Shown here piece by piece: positions 35,389 through 43,048 of a DNA stretch of 64,000 nt. The stretch is from Dietzia alimentaria 72. GTDB taxonomy: Bacteria; Actinomycetota; Actinomycetes; Mycobacteriales; Mycobacteriaceae. Below the pieces are notes generated by a model. That model was not told where the DNA came from. It did no database searches and saw only the letters and a list, made by a program, of their open reading frames with translations. The stretch's first letter is position 1. Every line of letters begins with the position of its first letter. The stretch spans positions 62,001 through 126,000 of the forward strand of contig NZ_AGFF01000007.1 of assembly GCF_000226215.1 (NCBI RefSeq), in the 5' to 3' direction. The translations under genes were made by a program, and so were the position numbers.

Positions 35389-35867
35389 TGGCGGACCCGG
35401 AGGCCACCGGCTACTGGACCCGCAAACTCGCCCAGCTGGGGTTCGAGCTACCGACGGTCGTGCCGCCGGTCGCCAACTACGCCCCCGCCGTGCGGACCGG
35501 CGCGTTCGTCTACACCTCGGGCCAGCTGCCCATGGCGGACGGCGAGCTCGTCGCCACCGGCAAGGTGGGCGCCGCGGTGTCTCCGGAACAGGCCACCGAG
35601 CTGGCCCGCACGTGCGCACTGAACGCACTGGCGGCCGTCGACGGGCTCGTAGGCATCGACTCTGTGGTCCGGATCGTCAAGGTCGTGGGGTTCGTGGCGT
35701 CCGCGCCCGGCTTCAACGGCCAGCCGGCGGTCCTCAACGGTGCGTCGCACGTGCTGGGTGAGATCTTTGGCGACGCCGGCGTCCACGCCCGTTCGGCCGT
35801 CGGTGTCTCCGAGTTGCCGCTGGATGCCCCGGTCGAGGTTGAGCTCATCATCGAGGTTGAGGGATAG
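35388..35867 (+). CDS. RidA-family protein
   Basis: A 159-residue member of the YjgF/YER057c/UK114 family. RidA proteins hydrolyse reactive enamine/imine intermediates from PLP enzymes. Visible are AVRTGAFVYTSGQLPMADGELV, VSPEQATELARTCALNALAAV and VGVSELPLDAPVEVELIIEVEG; the catalytic Arg of classical RidA (near the C-terminal SELPLDAPVE) is replaced by Leu/Asp, so imine deaminase activity is uncertain. It is translationally coupled to the DUF4177 gene and followed by the MBL gene after 5 bases. Confidence 0.88.
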   Translation: MADPEATGYWTRKLAQLGFELPTVVPPVANYAPAVRTGAFVYTSGQLPMADGELVATGKVGAAVSPEQATELARTCALNALAAVDGLVGIDSVVRIVKVVGFVASAPGFNGQPAVLNGASHVLGEIFGDAGVHARSAVGVSELPLDAPVEVELIIEVEG

Positions 35868-35872
35868 ATCTG

Positions 35873-36721
35873 ATGTCCGCAGGCTTGGCCCCGATCAGTT
35901 TCCCGGCGTACGAGACGCTGCGCCCGGTGACGGAGCTGGCAGGGGTCATCCTGTGCGATAACCCCTCCGAGATGACGTTTGAGGGGACTAATACGGTCGT
36001 CCTGCGAGCCCCGGGGTCGCCCACCTGCGTGGTGGTGGATCCGGGGCCCGACGATCGCGCGCATGCCGAGCGGATCGCGGCGATCGTGGGGGAGATCGAG
36101 CTCGTCGTCATCACCCATCGTCACGGCGATCACACCGACGGCATCGATCACTTGCGCTCCTTTACCGCCGCCCCGGTGCGGGCCGTCGAGGAGCGCTTCT
36201 GCCGGGACGGCTTGCCGCTGGTCGACGACGAGGAGATCCACGCCGCCGGACTCGACATCATCGTGCTGGGCACTCCGGGGCATACGGCCGACTCGATCAG
36301 TCTCGAAGTGCGGGCCGCTGGTGCCGGGTTCACTGCTCCCGCCGACTGCGTGGTGCTCGGCGACACGATCCTGGGCAGGGATTCGACCGTGTTGGATTCC
36401 ACCGACGGCGACCTCGGCGACTATCTGGCCAGCATGGACCTGCTCGCCGGGCGGGCCGGTGGCCTCACCGGGATTCCGGGACACGGCCCCGACGTCGCGG
36501 ATACCGGCCGTACCGCCCAGGTTCTGGGGCAGCACCGACGGAATAGGCTCGAGCAGATCGTGAACGCCCGTGCCGAGCTCGGCCGCGAAGCCACCGCCGC
36601 CGAGATCACGCAGCACATCTATCGCGATGTGACGCCATTTCTGTTGAAGGTTGCCGAGCAGTCGACGATGGTGGCGCTGCGCTACCTGGACCGTCTCGCC
36701 GCCGGCTCCTACGACGCCTGA
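35873..36721 (+). CDS. Metallo-beta-lactamase-fold hydrolase
   Basis: A 282-residue MBL-fold protein with metal ligand motif THRHGDHTDGIDH (near residue 82), LGTPGHTADSIS, and GHGPD. It is of the LACTB2/Rv3677c type, with the C-terminal winged-helix-like domain (EITQHIYRDVTPFLLKVAEQ). Substrate unknown; nuclease or thioesterase roles occur in relatives. Third gene of the DUF4177-ridA-MBL operon; a strong hairpin separates it from convergent crp. Confidence 0.9.
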   Translation: MSAGLAPISFPAYETLRPVTELAGVILCDNPSEMTFEGTNTVVLRAPGSPTCVVVDPGPDDRAHAERIAAIVGEIELVVITHRHGDHTDGIDHLRSFTAAPVRAVEERFCRDGLPLVDDEEIHAAGLDIIVLGTPGHTADSISLEVRAAGAGFTAPADCVVLGDTILGRDSTVLDSTDGDLGDYLASMDLLAGRAGGLTGIPGHGPDVADTGRTAQVLGQHRRNRLEQIVNARAELGREATAAEITQHIYRDVTPFLLKVAEQSTMVALRYLDRLAAGSYDA

Positions 36722-36754
36722 CCTGCGCGCCTCGACCCCGCATCCGCTGCCAAC

Positions 36755-36796
36755 GATGAACTCCCGCACCGGCGGCAGCGGGTGCGGGAGTTCATC
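36755..36796. terminator. Bidirectional terminator between MBL gene and crp
   Basis: GATGAACTCCCGCACC (36755-36770) and its perfect complement at 36781-36796 make a 16-bp stem with a 10-base loop. The core GATGAACTCCCGC differs by one base from that in the hairpin at 4417-4478. Confidence 0.78.
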
Positions 36797-36857
36797 TTCA
36801 GGTGCGCCTGCTGAAGCGATGGGCGCGATGGGTCGGGCGCCGCTGCGGTGACTCAGG

Positions 36858-37562
36858 TCAACGAGCGCGGCGGGCCAGACGCTCCGTGTCTGAGATGATG
36901 ACGCTCTTGCCCTCGAGTCGCAGCCAGCCGCGGTGGGCGAACTCGGCCAGAGCCTTGTTCACCGTCTCGCGGGAGGCGCCGACGAGCTGCGCGATCTCCT
37001 CCTGCGTGAGGTCGTGAGTCACGCGGATGTTGCCACCCTCCTGGGTGCCGAATCGCTGCGCCAACTGGAGCAGGGCCTTGGCCACGCGACCGGGTACGTC
37101 GGTGAAGATCAGATCCGCGAGGTTGTTGTTGGTACGACGCAGACGACGCGCCAGCACCCGCAGCAGCTGGTCGGAGATCTCGGGCCGCTCGGCGATCCAG
37201 CGCTTGAGCGCGGACCGGTCCATGGCCTGCACCGTCACGTCGGTCACGCAGACAGCGGACGAGGTGCGCGGGCCCGGGTCGAAGATCGAGAGCTCACCGA
37301 ACATGTCGGACGGCCCGAGGATGGACAGCAGGTTCTCGCGACCGTCGGGCGACTTGCGGGACAGCTTCACCTTGCCCGAGGTGACGATGTAGAGACTGTC
37401 GCCCTGCTCGCCCTCGCGGATGATCACGTCACCCTTCGAGTACTCCTCGCGAGTGAGGTCGGAACGGAGCGCGGAGACGGCCGCCGGCTCCACACCCTGG
37501 AAAATACCGGCCCGGGTAAGGACGTCGTCGGCAGACTGGTCCGTGCGGCGATCAATCGTCAC
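36858..37562 (-). CDS. crp: cAMP receptor-type regulator Crp/GlxR
   Basis: Global CRP/FNR-family regulator, 234 residues. The N-terminal cyclic-nucleotide domain has [22 protein letters not shown] and the phosphate-binding [15 protein letters not shown]. The C-terminal winged helix has [21 protein letters not shown]-type recognition (here [21 protein letters not shown]). Homologous to Rv3676 and corynebacterial GlxR. The GTG at 37562 has GGAGGG nine bases upstream; frames further upstream are not coding. One matching TGTGA-N6-TCACA site occurs in this window upstream of acs. Confidence 0.93.
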   Translation of the reverse strand: MTIDRRTDQSADDVLTRAGIFQGVEPAAVSALRSDLTREEYSKGDVIIREGEQGDSLYIVTSGKVKLSRKSPDGRENLLSILGPSDMFGELSIFDPGPRTSSAVCVTDVTVQAMDRSALKRWIAERPEISDQLLRVLARRLRRTNNNLADLIFTDVPGRVAKALLQLAQRFGTQEGGNIRVTHDLTQEEIAQLVGASRETVNKALAEFAHRGWLRLEGKSVIISDTERLARRAR

Positions 37563-37683
37563 AGTCTGTGACCCTCCGTTCGGGCGAGGACATGGGTGTC
37601 CCCGCCATGGCGTGCGTGTGGCGAGAGCCACTGTAGTCGTTCCTGCGCCGGAGATGTGTCCAACGCGCGGTCTATAGAAAGGC

Positions 37684-37794
37684 TCAGGATTCGAGCTGCT
37701 CGGGTTCGGCCAGGATAGCGTTCTCGAAGCGTTCCATGAGAAGGGCGAATCCGGCCAGGAGGACCGGCACCAGGACGACAAGAATTCCCTGCAT
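37684..37794 (-). CDS. Small membrane protein, 36 residues
   Basis: A short frame encoding [15 protein letters not shown] then [21 protein letters not shown]: one strong hydrophobic helix followed by a charged amphipathic tail. It lies between crp and nth on the minus strand. A GGGGGGTGG run lies about 13 bases upstream. Composition is convincingly membrane-like, and small proteins of the pattern VLAP...FALLMERVE next to crp/nth occur in related genera as far as I recall. The function is not known; existence as a real gene is inference. Confidence 0.55.
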   Translation of the reverse strand: MQGILVVLVPVLLAGFALLMERFENAILAEPEQLES

Positions 37795-37887
37795 GCAGTC
37801 GATTATCCACCCCCCGGTCGCGGGCCGCACACCCGGCCGGTCGGAGCGGCTCCGCGCGGCGGAGGGACGGGACCGTAATGTGGATGC

Positions 37888-38682
37888 ATGCCCGACCCAG
37901 CTTTCGCTTCCCCGAAGCGCCGCAGACGAGGGGTGGCCGCGAGGGGGGTGGAAACCGACCTCGGGCGCACCCGCCGTGCCAGGCGCATGCTCCGCTCCCT
38001 CGAGAAGGCGTTCCCCCACGTCTACTGCGAACTGGATTTTACGAACCCGCTCGAGCTGAGCGTGGCCACCATCTTGTCGGCGCAGTGCACGGACAAGCGT
38101 GTCAACGAGGTCACACCGGCTCTGTTCACGCGTTACCGCACCGCCGCGGACTACGCGGGGGCGGATCGCGAGGAGCTGGAGGAGTTCATCAGATCGACGG
38201 GCTTCTACCGCAACAAGGCCCGCAGCATTCAGGGCCTGGGCGCGGCGTTGGTGGAGAAGTACGACGGCGAGGTGCCGCGGACGCTGGAGGAGTTGGTCAC
38301 GCTCCCGGGATTCGGACGTAAGACGGCCAACGTGGTGCTGGGGAACGCCTTCGGGGTGCCGGGGATCACCGTCGATACGCACTTCATGAGGTTGGTGGCC
38401 CGGTGGAAGTGGACCGAGGCCACGGACCCGGTCCACATCGAGCGGGACATGATGCGACTGCTGCCCCGCGCCGGTTGGACTGATGCCAGTCACCGGATCA
38501 TCTTCCACGGTCGCAGGGTGTGCCATGCCCGTACCGCGGCCTGTGGAGCGTGCGTCCTTGCCGATGACTGCCCGTCCGCGGGGGAGGCCGGCCCGCTCGA
38601 TCCCGTCGCCGCCGCCCGGCTCGTGGCGGGACCCGAACGTGACGACCTGCTTGAACTGGTCGGATTGGGGGAGTTGGTATGA
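37888..38682 (+). CDS. nth: Endonuclease III (Nth), DNA glycosylase/AP lyase
   Basis: Base-excision repair enzyme for oxidised pyrimidines, 264 residues. The helix-hairpin-helix [18 protein letters not shown] holds the catalytic Lys, the catalytic Asp is in [11 protein letters not shown], and the four [4Fe-4S] cysteines form C-x6-C-x2-C-x5-C ([18 protein letters not shown]). The first about 25 residues are basic and variable. TAATGT ends 6 nt before the ATG (leaderless). First gene of a nth-tlpA-NUDIX-marP operon with four-base overlaps. Confidence 0.95.
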   Translation: MPDPAFASPKRRRRGVAARGVETDLGRTRRARRMLRSLEKAFPHVYCELDFTNPLELSVATILSAQCTDKRVNEVTPALFTRYRTAADYAGADREELEEFIRSTGFYRNKARSIQGLGAALVEKYDGEVPRTLEELVTLPGFGRKTANVVLGNAFGVPGITVDTHFMRLVARWKWTEATDPVHIERDMMRLLPRAGWTDASHRIIFHGRRVCHARTAACGACVLADDCPSAGEAGPLDPVAAARLVAGPERDDLLELVGLGELV

Positions 38683-39347
38683 GCGCCTCTCTGAGATGGT
38701 CGCTGGTCGCCTTTGTGGTGCTGATCGGCGTCGTCGTCGCTCTTCTCTCCACCCTCGGTGGCCCCGAGGAGGGCGCCGGCGACACGGCCGCATCGGCTAC
38801 CGCACCACCCGTCGGTGCGCCGCCGGCCGAAGAACCGCGCACGATCGTGGACGCCGAGACCCGCGGCACGGTCGACCTGCCCGAGTGCCGCGACGGCGCC
38901 GTGCCCGCCACCACGACGGGGCCCGCCGCCGGCCTCATGGTTCGCTGCATGAACGACGGCTCCACCACCACGCTCGGCAAGATCCAGGCCGGCAAGCCGA
39001 TGCTGGTGAACATGTGGGCCTACTGGTGCGAACCGTGCCGGCGCGAACTGCCCGCGATCCGTGACGCCCGGGCCACCCTCGGCGACGACGTGCGCGTGGT
39101 GATCTCGCACACCGACCCGTCCGAGACAAAGGGGTTCGACACCCTGGCAGCGCTCGGGATCGAGGACCTCATCTCCGTCTCCGACCACGACGAGGAGCTT
39201 CCCGCGCTGCTCGGAGCACCACCAGTGCTGCCGCTGACGCTGTTCGTCAACGCCGACGGCACGATCGCGCACGTGCAGATCGAACCGATGTACACCGAGC
39301 AGGACGTGCTGGACGCGGTCTCCGAGCATCTGGGGGTGACGGCGTGA
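38679..39347 (+). CDS. TlpA/ResA-like extracytoplasmic thioredoxin
   Basis: A 222-residue membrane-anchored thiol-disulfide protein. The N-terminal helix ([21 protein letters not shown]) is followed by an Ala/Pro linker and the thioredoxin fold with the [13 protein letters not shown] active site and the cis-Pro region [11 protein letters not shown]. Corresponds to Rv3673c. Acts outside the membrane, as expected for redox maturation of envelope proteins. Overlaps nth and the NUDIX gene by four bases each. Confidence 0.92.
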   Translation: MSASLRWSLVAFVVLIGVVVALLSTLGGPEEGAGDTAASATAPPVGAPPAEEPRTIVDAETRGTVDLPECRDGAVPATTTGPAAGLMVRCMNDGSTTTLGKIQAGKPMLVNMWAYWCEPCRRELPAIRDARATLGDDVRVVISHTDPSETKGFDTLAALGIEDLISVSDHDEELPALLGAPPVLPLTLFVNADGTIAHVQIEPMYTEQDVLDAVSEHLGVTA

Positions 39348-40270
39348 CGGATCCCGCGACGAACCCGCACGTGCCCCGGCCCGGCGACATCACCGGTGCG
39401 CCCCACCCCGGGTGGATGGACCCGCTCATGTTGGCGTGCGTGGACGGCAGTTTCGACGGGCTGTTGCCCCGGCGTCGTCCCCCCGAGGACAGCGGACCCA
39501 ACGAGATCGGACGCCCGCACCGCTATGCCGCCGTGCTGGTGCTGTTCTCCGGCTCCGTGGACGCGCCCGGTCCGCGGCCCCCGTCGGACGCCCGGATCCT
39601 GCTCACGCACCGCGCACCCACCCTGCGCAGCCATTCCGGACAGGTGTCGTTCCCCGGCGGCGGTGTCGACGACACCGACAGCGGGCCGGTCGAGACCGCT
39701 CTGCGCGAGGCCTGGGAGGAGACCGGTCTCGAACCCGACGGTGTGGAAGTCCTCGCCGTGCTTCCGGAGCTGTACATCCCGGTCTCCAACTTCTCAGTCG
39801 CCCCGGTGCTCGGCTACTGGCGCGAACCGATGGAGGTTGACGTGGTGGACACGGGGGAGACCTCGCGTGTCATGACCGTGCCGGTCGACGAACTCCTCGA
39901 TCCTGCCAATCGCTTCCTGCTGCGCCATTCCACCGGCTGGACAGGGCCGGCGTTCCAACACGACGACCTGGTGGTGTGGGGGTTCACCGCCGGGATCATC
40001 GCCGCCATGTTCCACTCCGCCGGCTGGGACCTCGACTGGGACACAAGCGACATCCGCGACCTCGAGCAGACTCTCGCCGCCTCCGGCAACGGGGAGAAAT
40101 ACCGCATGTCCGACGAGGAGGCCCGCCGCGAGCACACCGACCCCCTGGCCGACAGGACCGTGGCCGGGGTGCCGGGCGTGAGTTCGGGGTCCGACGTGCC
40201 CGATGACGCGCCGAGAACCGAGGAACCGCTCGACCTTCCCGCCGACGATCCCCGGAGGGGGTACCGGTGA
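39344..40270 (+). CDS. NUDIX hydrolase, CoA pyrophosphatase-like
   Basis: A 308-residue protein with a CoA-type NUDIX domain. The NUDIX box is spread over FPGGGVDDTDSGPVETALREAWEETGLEP, with the upstream LRSHSGQVSFPGGG typical of NudL-type CoA pyrophosphatases. C-terminal about 80 residues are Asp/Glu/Pro-rich. Corresponds to Rv3672c. GTG start overlaps the upstream stop. Likely removes CoA or acyl-CoA derivatives in the cytoplasm. Confidence 0.9.
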   Translation: MTDPATNPHVPRPGDITGAPHPGWMDPLMLACVDGSFDGLLPRRRPPEDSGPNEIGRPHRYAAVLVLFSGSVDAPGPRPPSDARILLTHRAPTLRSHSGQVSFPGGGVDDTDSGPVETALREAWEETGLEPDGVEVLAVLPELYIPVSNFSVAPVLGYWREPMEVDVVDTGETSRVMTVPVDELLDPANRFLLRHSTGWTGPAFQHDDLVVWGFTAGIIAAMFHSAGWDLDWDTSDIRDLEQTLAASGNGEKYRMSDEEARREHTDPLADRTVAGVPGVSSGSDVPDDAPRTEEPLDLPADDPRRGYR

Positions 40271-41463
40271 CGGGCTCTCAGTGGCTCGACATCGCCCTCT
40301 TCGCGCTCGCGGCGGCCGCAGCTATCTCCGGATGGATCAACGGTGCGGCAGCCTCGGGTTTCGCGCTGCTCGGCGTGGCCATCGGCGCCACGTCCGGACT
40401 GCTCGTGGCGCCCCACCTGGTTCGTGAGGTCGACTCGCCGCTGGGCCGTCTCGCGGCGGGGTTGACGATCATCGCGGTGATGGTGATCATCGGGCAGATC
40501 GCGGGTGTGACCATCGGTCGGGCGGCCCGCCGCTATATCTCCGGTCCCGGTGCTCAACTACTCGACAGTACGGTGGGTGCGCTGTTCCAGTCCGCGGCGA
40601 TGCTGCTCGTGGCGTGGCTGGTCGCCGTCCCGGTCGCAGCCCAGGAGGGGACCGTACCCGGCAAGGTGGTGCGCGGCTCCACCGTGCTGGCGAAGATCGA
40701 CGACGTGGCCCCCAATCAGCTGCAGCGGATCCCGGCAGCGTTCAGCCAGGTCCTCGGCACCACCGGATTCCCCGACATCCTGGGCCCGTTCGGAACCACC
40801 CCGATGCAGGAGGTGCCGCCACCGGACCCCGTGCTCGCGGGGTCGGAAGTCGTGGCCAGGGTTCGGCCGTCGGTGCTCAAGATTCGTGGCCGCGCCGAGT
40901 CCTGCAGCCGTGCGCTGGAGGGCTCCGGCTTCGTGGCCGCCCCGGGGCTTGTGATGACCAACGCCCATGTGGTGGCGGGTACGGGTTCGGTGACCGTCGA
41001 GTCCGGCGGCACCGAGCTCGACGCCGAGGTGGTGGTCTACGACTCGAGTGTGGACATCGCGGTGCTGCGGGTCGACGGGCTCGATGCGCCGGCCCTCCCG
41101 CTGGCCGCCGAGCACTCCCGCACCGGAGACAACGCGATCGTCCTGGGCTATCCGGGCAATGGTCCCTACCGGCCGGACGCGGCACGCATCCGCGAGCGGG
41201 TGACCCTGCGTGGGCCGGACATCTACCGCGAACAGACCGTTGAGCGCGAGGTGTACATCCTTCGGGGGACGGTCCGCGAGGGCAATTCCGGTGGCCCGCT
41301 GATCTCGCCGGACGGGCAGGTCGTGGGCGTGGTGTTCGGGGCCGCGATGGACGCCGCCGACACCGGCTATGCACTCACCGTCGAGCAGGTACTGCCGCAG
41401 CTGCAGGCGGGTGTCGATGCGGTGGGCGCGGTGTCGACCGGCAGCTGCGTCGGGGTCCGCTGA
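40267..41463 (+). CDS. marP: Membrane serine protease MarP
   Basis: A 398-residue acid-resistance protease (Rv3671c homologue). Residues 1 to about 130 are four CvpA-like membrane helices; the rest is an extracytoplasmic chymotrypsin-like domain. The catalytic triad is His in VMTNAHVVAG, Asp in VDIAVLRV and Ser in REGNSGGPL. Two cysteines (SCSRAL and the C-terminal SCVGVR) could form the redox-sensitive disulfide known in the mycobacterial enzyme. Last gene of the nth operon. The known homologue is required for acid survival. Confidence 0.94.
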   Translation: MTGSQWLDIALFALAAAAAISGWINGAAASGFALLGVAIGATSGLLVAPHLVREVDSPLGRLAAGLTIIAVMVIIGQIAGVTIGRAARRYISGPGAQLLDSTVGALFQSAAMLLVAWLVAVPVAAQEGTVPGKVVRGSTVLAKIDDVAPNQLQRIPAAFSQVLGTTGFPDILGPFGTTPMQEVPPPDPVLAGSEVVARVRPSVLKIRGRAESCSRALEGSGFVAAPGLVMTNAHVVAGTGSVTVESGGTELDAEVVVYDSSVDIAVLRVDGLDAPALPLAAEHSRTGDNAIVLGYPGNGPYRPDAARIRERVTLRGPDIYREQTVEREVYILRGTVREGNSGGPLISPDGQVVGVVFGAAMDAADTGYALTVEQVLPQLQAGVDAVGAVSTGSCVGVR

Positions 41464-41486
41464 CGCAGCTGGCTGAAGCGCCTCGG

Positions 41487-42455
41487 TCAGAGGTCGCTGA
41501 TGCTGCGCGCGAAATCCACGATCAGGTGTGACGTCGCGGCAGGGGCCTCCATGGCGGGGTAGTGCCCGGCTCCGGTGATCAGTTCCGTGCGGAAGTTGCG
41601 GGCCCAGGGAGCCGAAGCGCGAACGGTTTCCGGAAGGATGAATCGGTCCTCGGCGCCACTGATCCCCAGAACCGGCTGGTCCAGGACCCCCGAGACGGCC
41701 CGTCGGAAGTCTCGGCCGTCCGGGCGGAGCTGGCTGCGCACCATCCAGCGGCGACTTTCCAGTGACAGGTGCGCGACCTTCGGGATGAGCATCGCGCGCC
41801 GGAGCAACTCGGCGGATTCGCGGAAGTCCTCCGTCTCCGGCCACGCGGCGCCGGAGCGGGTGCGGAGCATCTCCTCCACGTCCGCGGCGCCGTCACGGGT
41901 CAGTCGTCGTTCGGCGAGTCGCGGTGTCTGGTCACTCAGCAGGCGGGGCACGATCGCCCGCCGCTGGGTGCGGTCACGCAATGCGGCTCGGCGGGTTGCG
42001 AGTGGGTGGGGGGATCCGACGACGACGAGGCCCCGCACCGCCCGCGGCCGGCGGTATGCGGCGGTCCACGCCACGAATCCACCCTCGCCCTGACCGACGA
42101 GCACGGCTGAGGAGTGCCCGAGTGCCCGGACGAGGTTGGTGACATCGGAGGCCAGCGTCCACGGGTCGTAGCCACGTGGCGGTTTGTCGGAGTCACCGTG
42201 GCCCCGCAGGTCGAGTGCCACCGCGTGGAAGCCCGCCTCCGCCAGTGCCAGCATCGGCGCGCGCAACGTCCACCAGATTCCGCCGAGTCCGTGGATCAGC
42301 AGGACCAGCGGTGGCAGCGCACCGGGGTCGGTGTCCGCGGGGAGTGCCTCGGCGACGTGCAGGCGGATGCCGTTGGCCGAGATATCACGATGCCGCCACG
42401 ACCCGTCGATCCTGACGATCGACGGGTCGGGCGGCCTGTGAGCGGGCGTTCTCAG
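41487..42455 (-). CDS. Alpha/beta hydrolase, epoxide-hydrolase-like (EphE position)
   Basis: An alpha/beta hydrolase, 322 residues from the proposed start. The homologous core needs the N-terminal stretch VRIDGSWRHRDISANGIRLHVAE and the oxyanion motif HGLGGIWW, which lie upstream of the first ATG/GTG/TTG in frame. No canonical start codon exists between the upstream stop and these residues; a CTG overlapping the TGA of the holin-like gene (CTGA, 42453-42455) is the best candidate. The nucleophile region reads VLVGQGEGGFVAW, with Glu between two Gly where Ser or Asp is expected (G-Q-G-E-G), so hydrolase activity is uncertain. C-terminal His is in GAGHYPAMEAP. Confidence 0.78.
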   Translation of the reverse strand: MRTPAHRPPDPSIVRIDGSWRHRDISANGIRLHVAEALPADTDPGALPPLVLLIHGLGGIWWTLRAPMLALAEAGFHAVALDLRGHGDSDKPPRGYDPWTLASDVTNLVRALGHSSAVLVGQGEGGFVAWTAAYRRPRAVRGLVVVGSPHPLATRRAALRDRTQRRAIVPRLLSDQTPRLAERRLTRDGAADVEEMLRTRSGAAWPETEDFRESAELLRRAMLIPKVAHLSLESRRWMVRSQLRPDGRDFRRAVSGVLDQPVLGISGAEDRFILPETVRASAPWARNFRTELITGAGHYPAMEAPAATSHLIVDFARSISDL

Positions 42456-42967
42456 CTGCGTGCGGAGGGCTCGGGCGTCTCGGTGACACGCACCGTGCCG
42501 GGCCGCGGCTCGGTACCCCTGGGCATGGCCAGCTTGAGGTCGGACACCGAGTCGATCGTGCGCTGGGGCTTACGGATCTTCTTCACCTTGCGGTAACCGA
42601 GAAACCCGAACAGCGCGGCCAGCACCACCAGGACCACAAATACGATGAGGAAGCCCATCCAGTCCCAGGTCTTGGTACCGAACCACATCGAGATGAGCTT
42701 GGCCCACATGAACACGAACGGGAAGAACGACATCATCAGGAACACGAGCGCCGCCACGAAGAACCCGGAGCCGGTCGCCGCCTTCTTCACCTGCTCGGTG
42801 ATCTCGGTTTTGGCCAACTCGAGTTCGGAGCGCAGAAGCGTCGACACATGGGTCGAGGCGTTCTTGACCAGGGTGCCGATACTTGCGTCGCCGCTCCCGA
42901 TCGAGTCCGCATCGTGCAGGGGGATCGATGCCTGGGTCGGCGTGTGGGTTCCCTGGGCGTGGCTCAC
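42452..42967 (-). CDS. Phage-holin-superfamily-like membrane protein
   Basis: A 171-residue protein of the actinobacterial phage_holin_3_6-like (PF07332) family: a cytoplasmic N-terminus with TLVKNASTHVSTLLRSELELAKTEITEQVKKA, two membrane helices (FFVAALVFLMMSFFPFVFMWA and GFLIVFVVLVVLAALFGFLGY), and a basic tail. Corresponds to Rv3669. Despite the name it is a chromosomal housekeeping membrane protein, not a phage gene. GTG start with GGAGGAACAACC directly upstream; co-transcribed with the alpha/beta hydrolase. Confidence 0.85.
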   Translation of the reverse strand: MSHAQGTHTPTQASIPLHDADSIGSGDASIGTLVKNASTHVSTLLRSELELAKTEITEQVKKAATGSGFFVAALVFLMMSFFPFVFMWAKLISMWFGTKTWDWMGFLIVFVVLVVLAALFGFLGYRKVKKIRKPQRTIDSVSDLKLAMPRGTEPRPGTVRVTETPEPSARS

Positions 42968-43048
42968 GGTTGTTCCTCCATTGTCCGGCGACGGGTGCAC
43001 CGTCGTCCATCGTGCCACGACACGTGGCTGCGTTCACCCGCTACCCGG

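Noticed and set aside
37559-37571. TCACAGTCTGTGA palindrome over the crp start codon
   Set aside because: The half-sites are in the reverse order and spacing compared with TGTGA-N6-TCACA, so it is not a normal Crp site; it may be chance.
42452-42967. Prophage origin for the phage-holin-like gene
   Set aside because: This family is a conserved chromosomal membrane protein of the Rv3669 type with no phage genes nearby.
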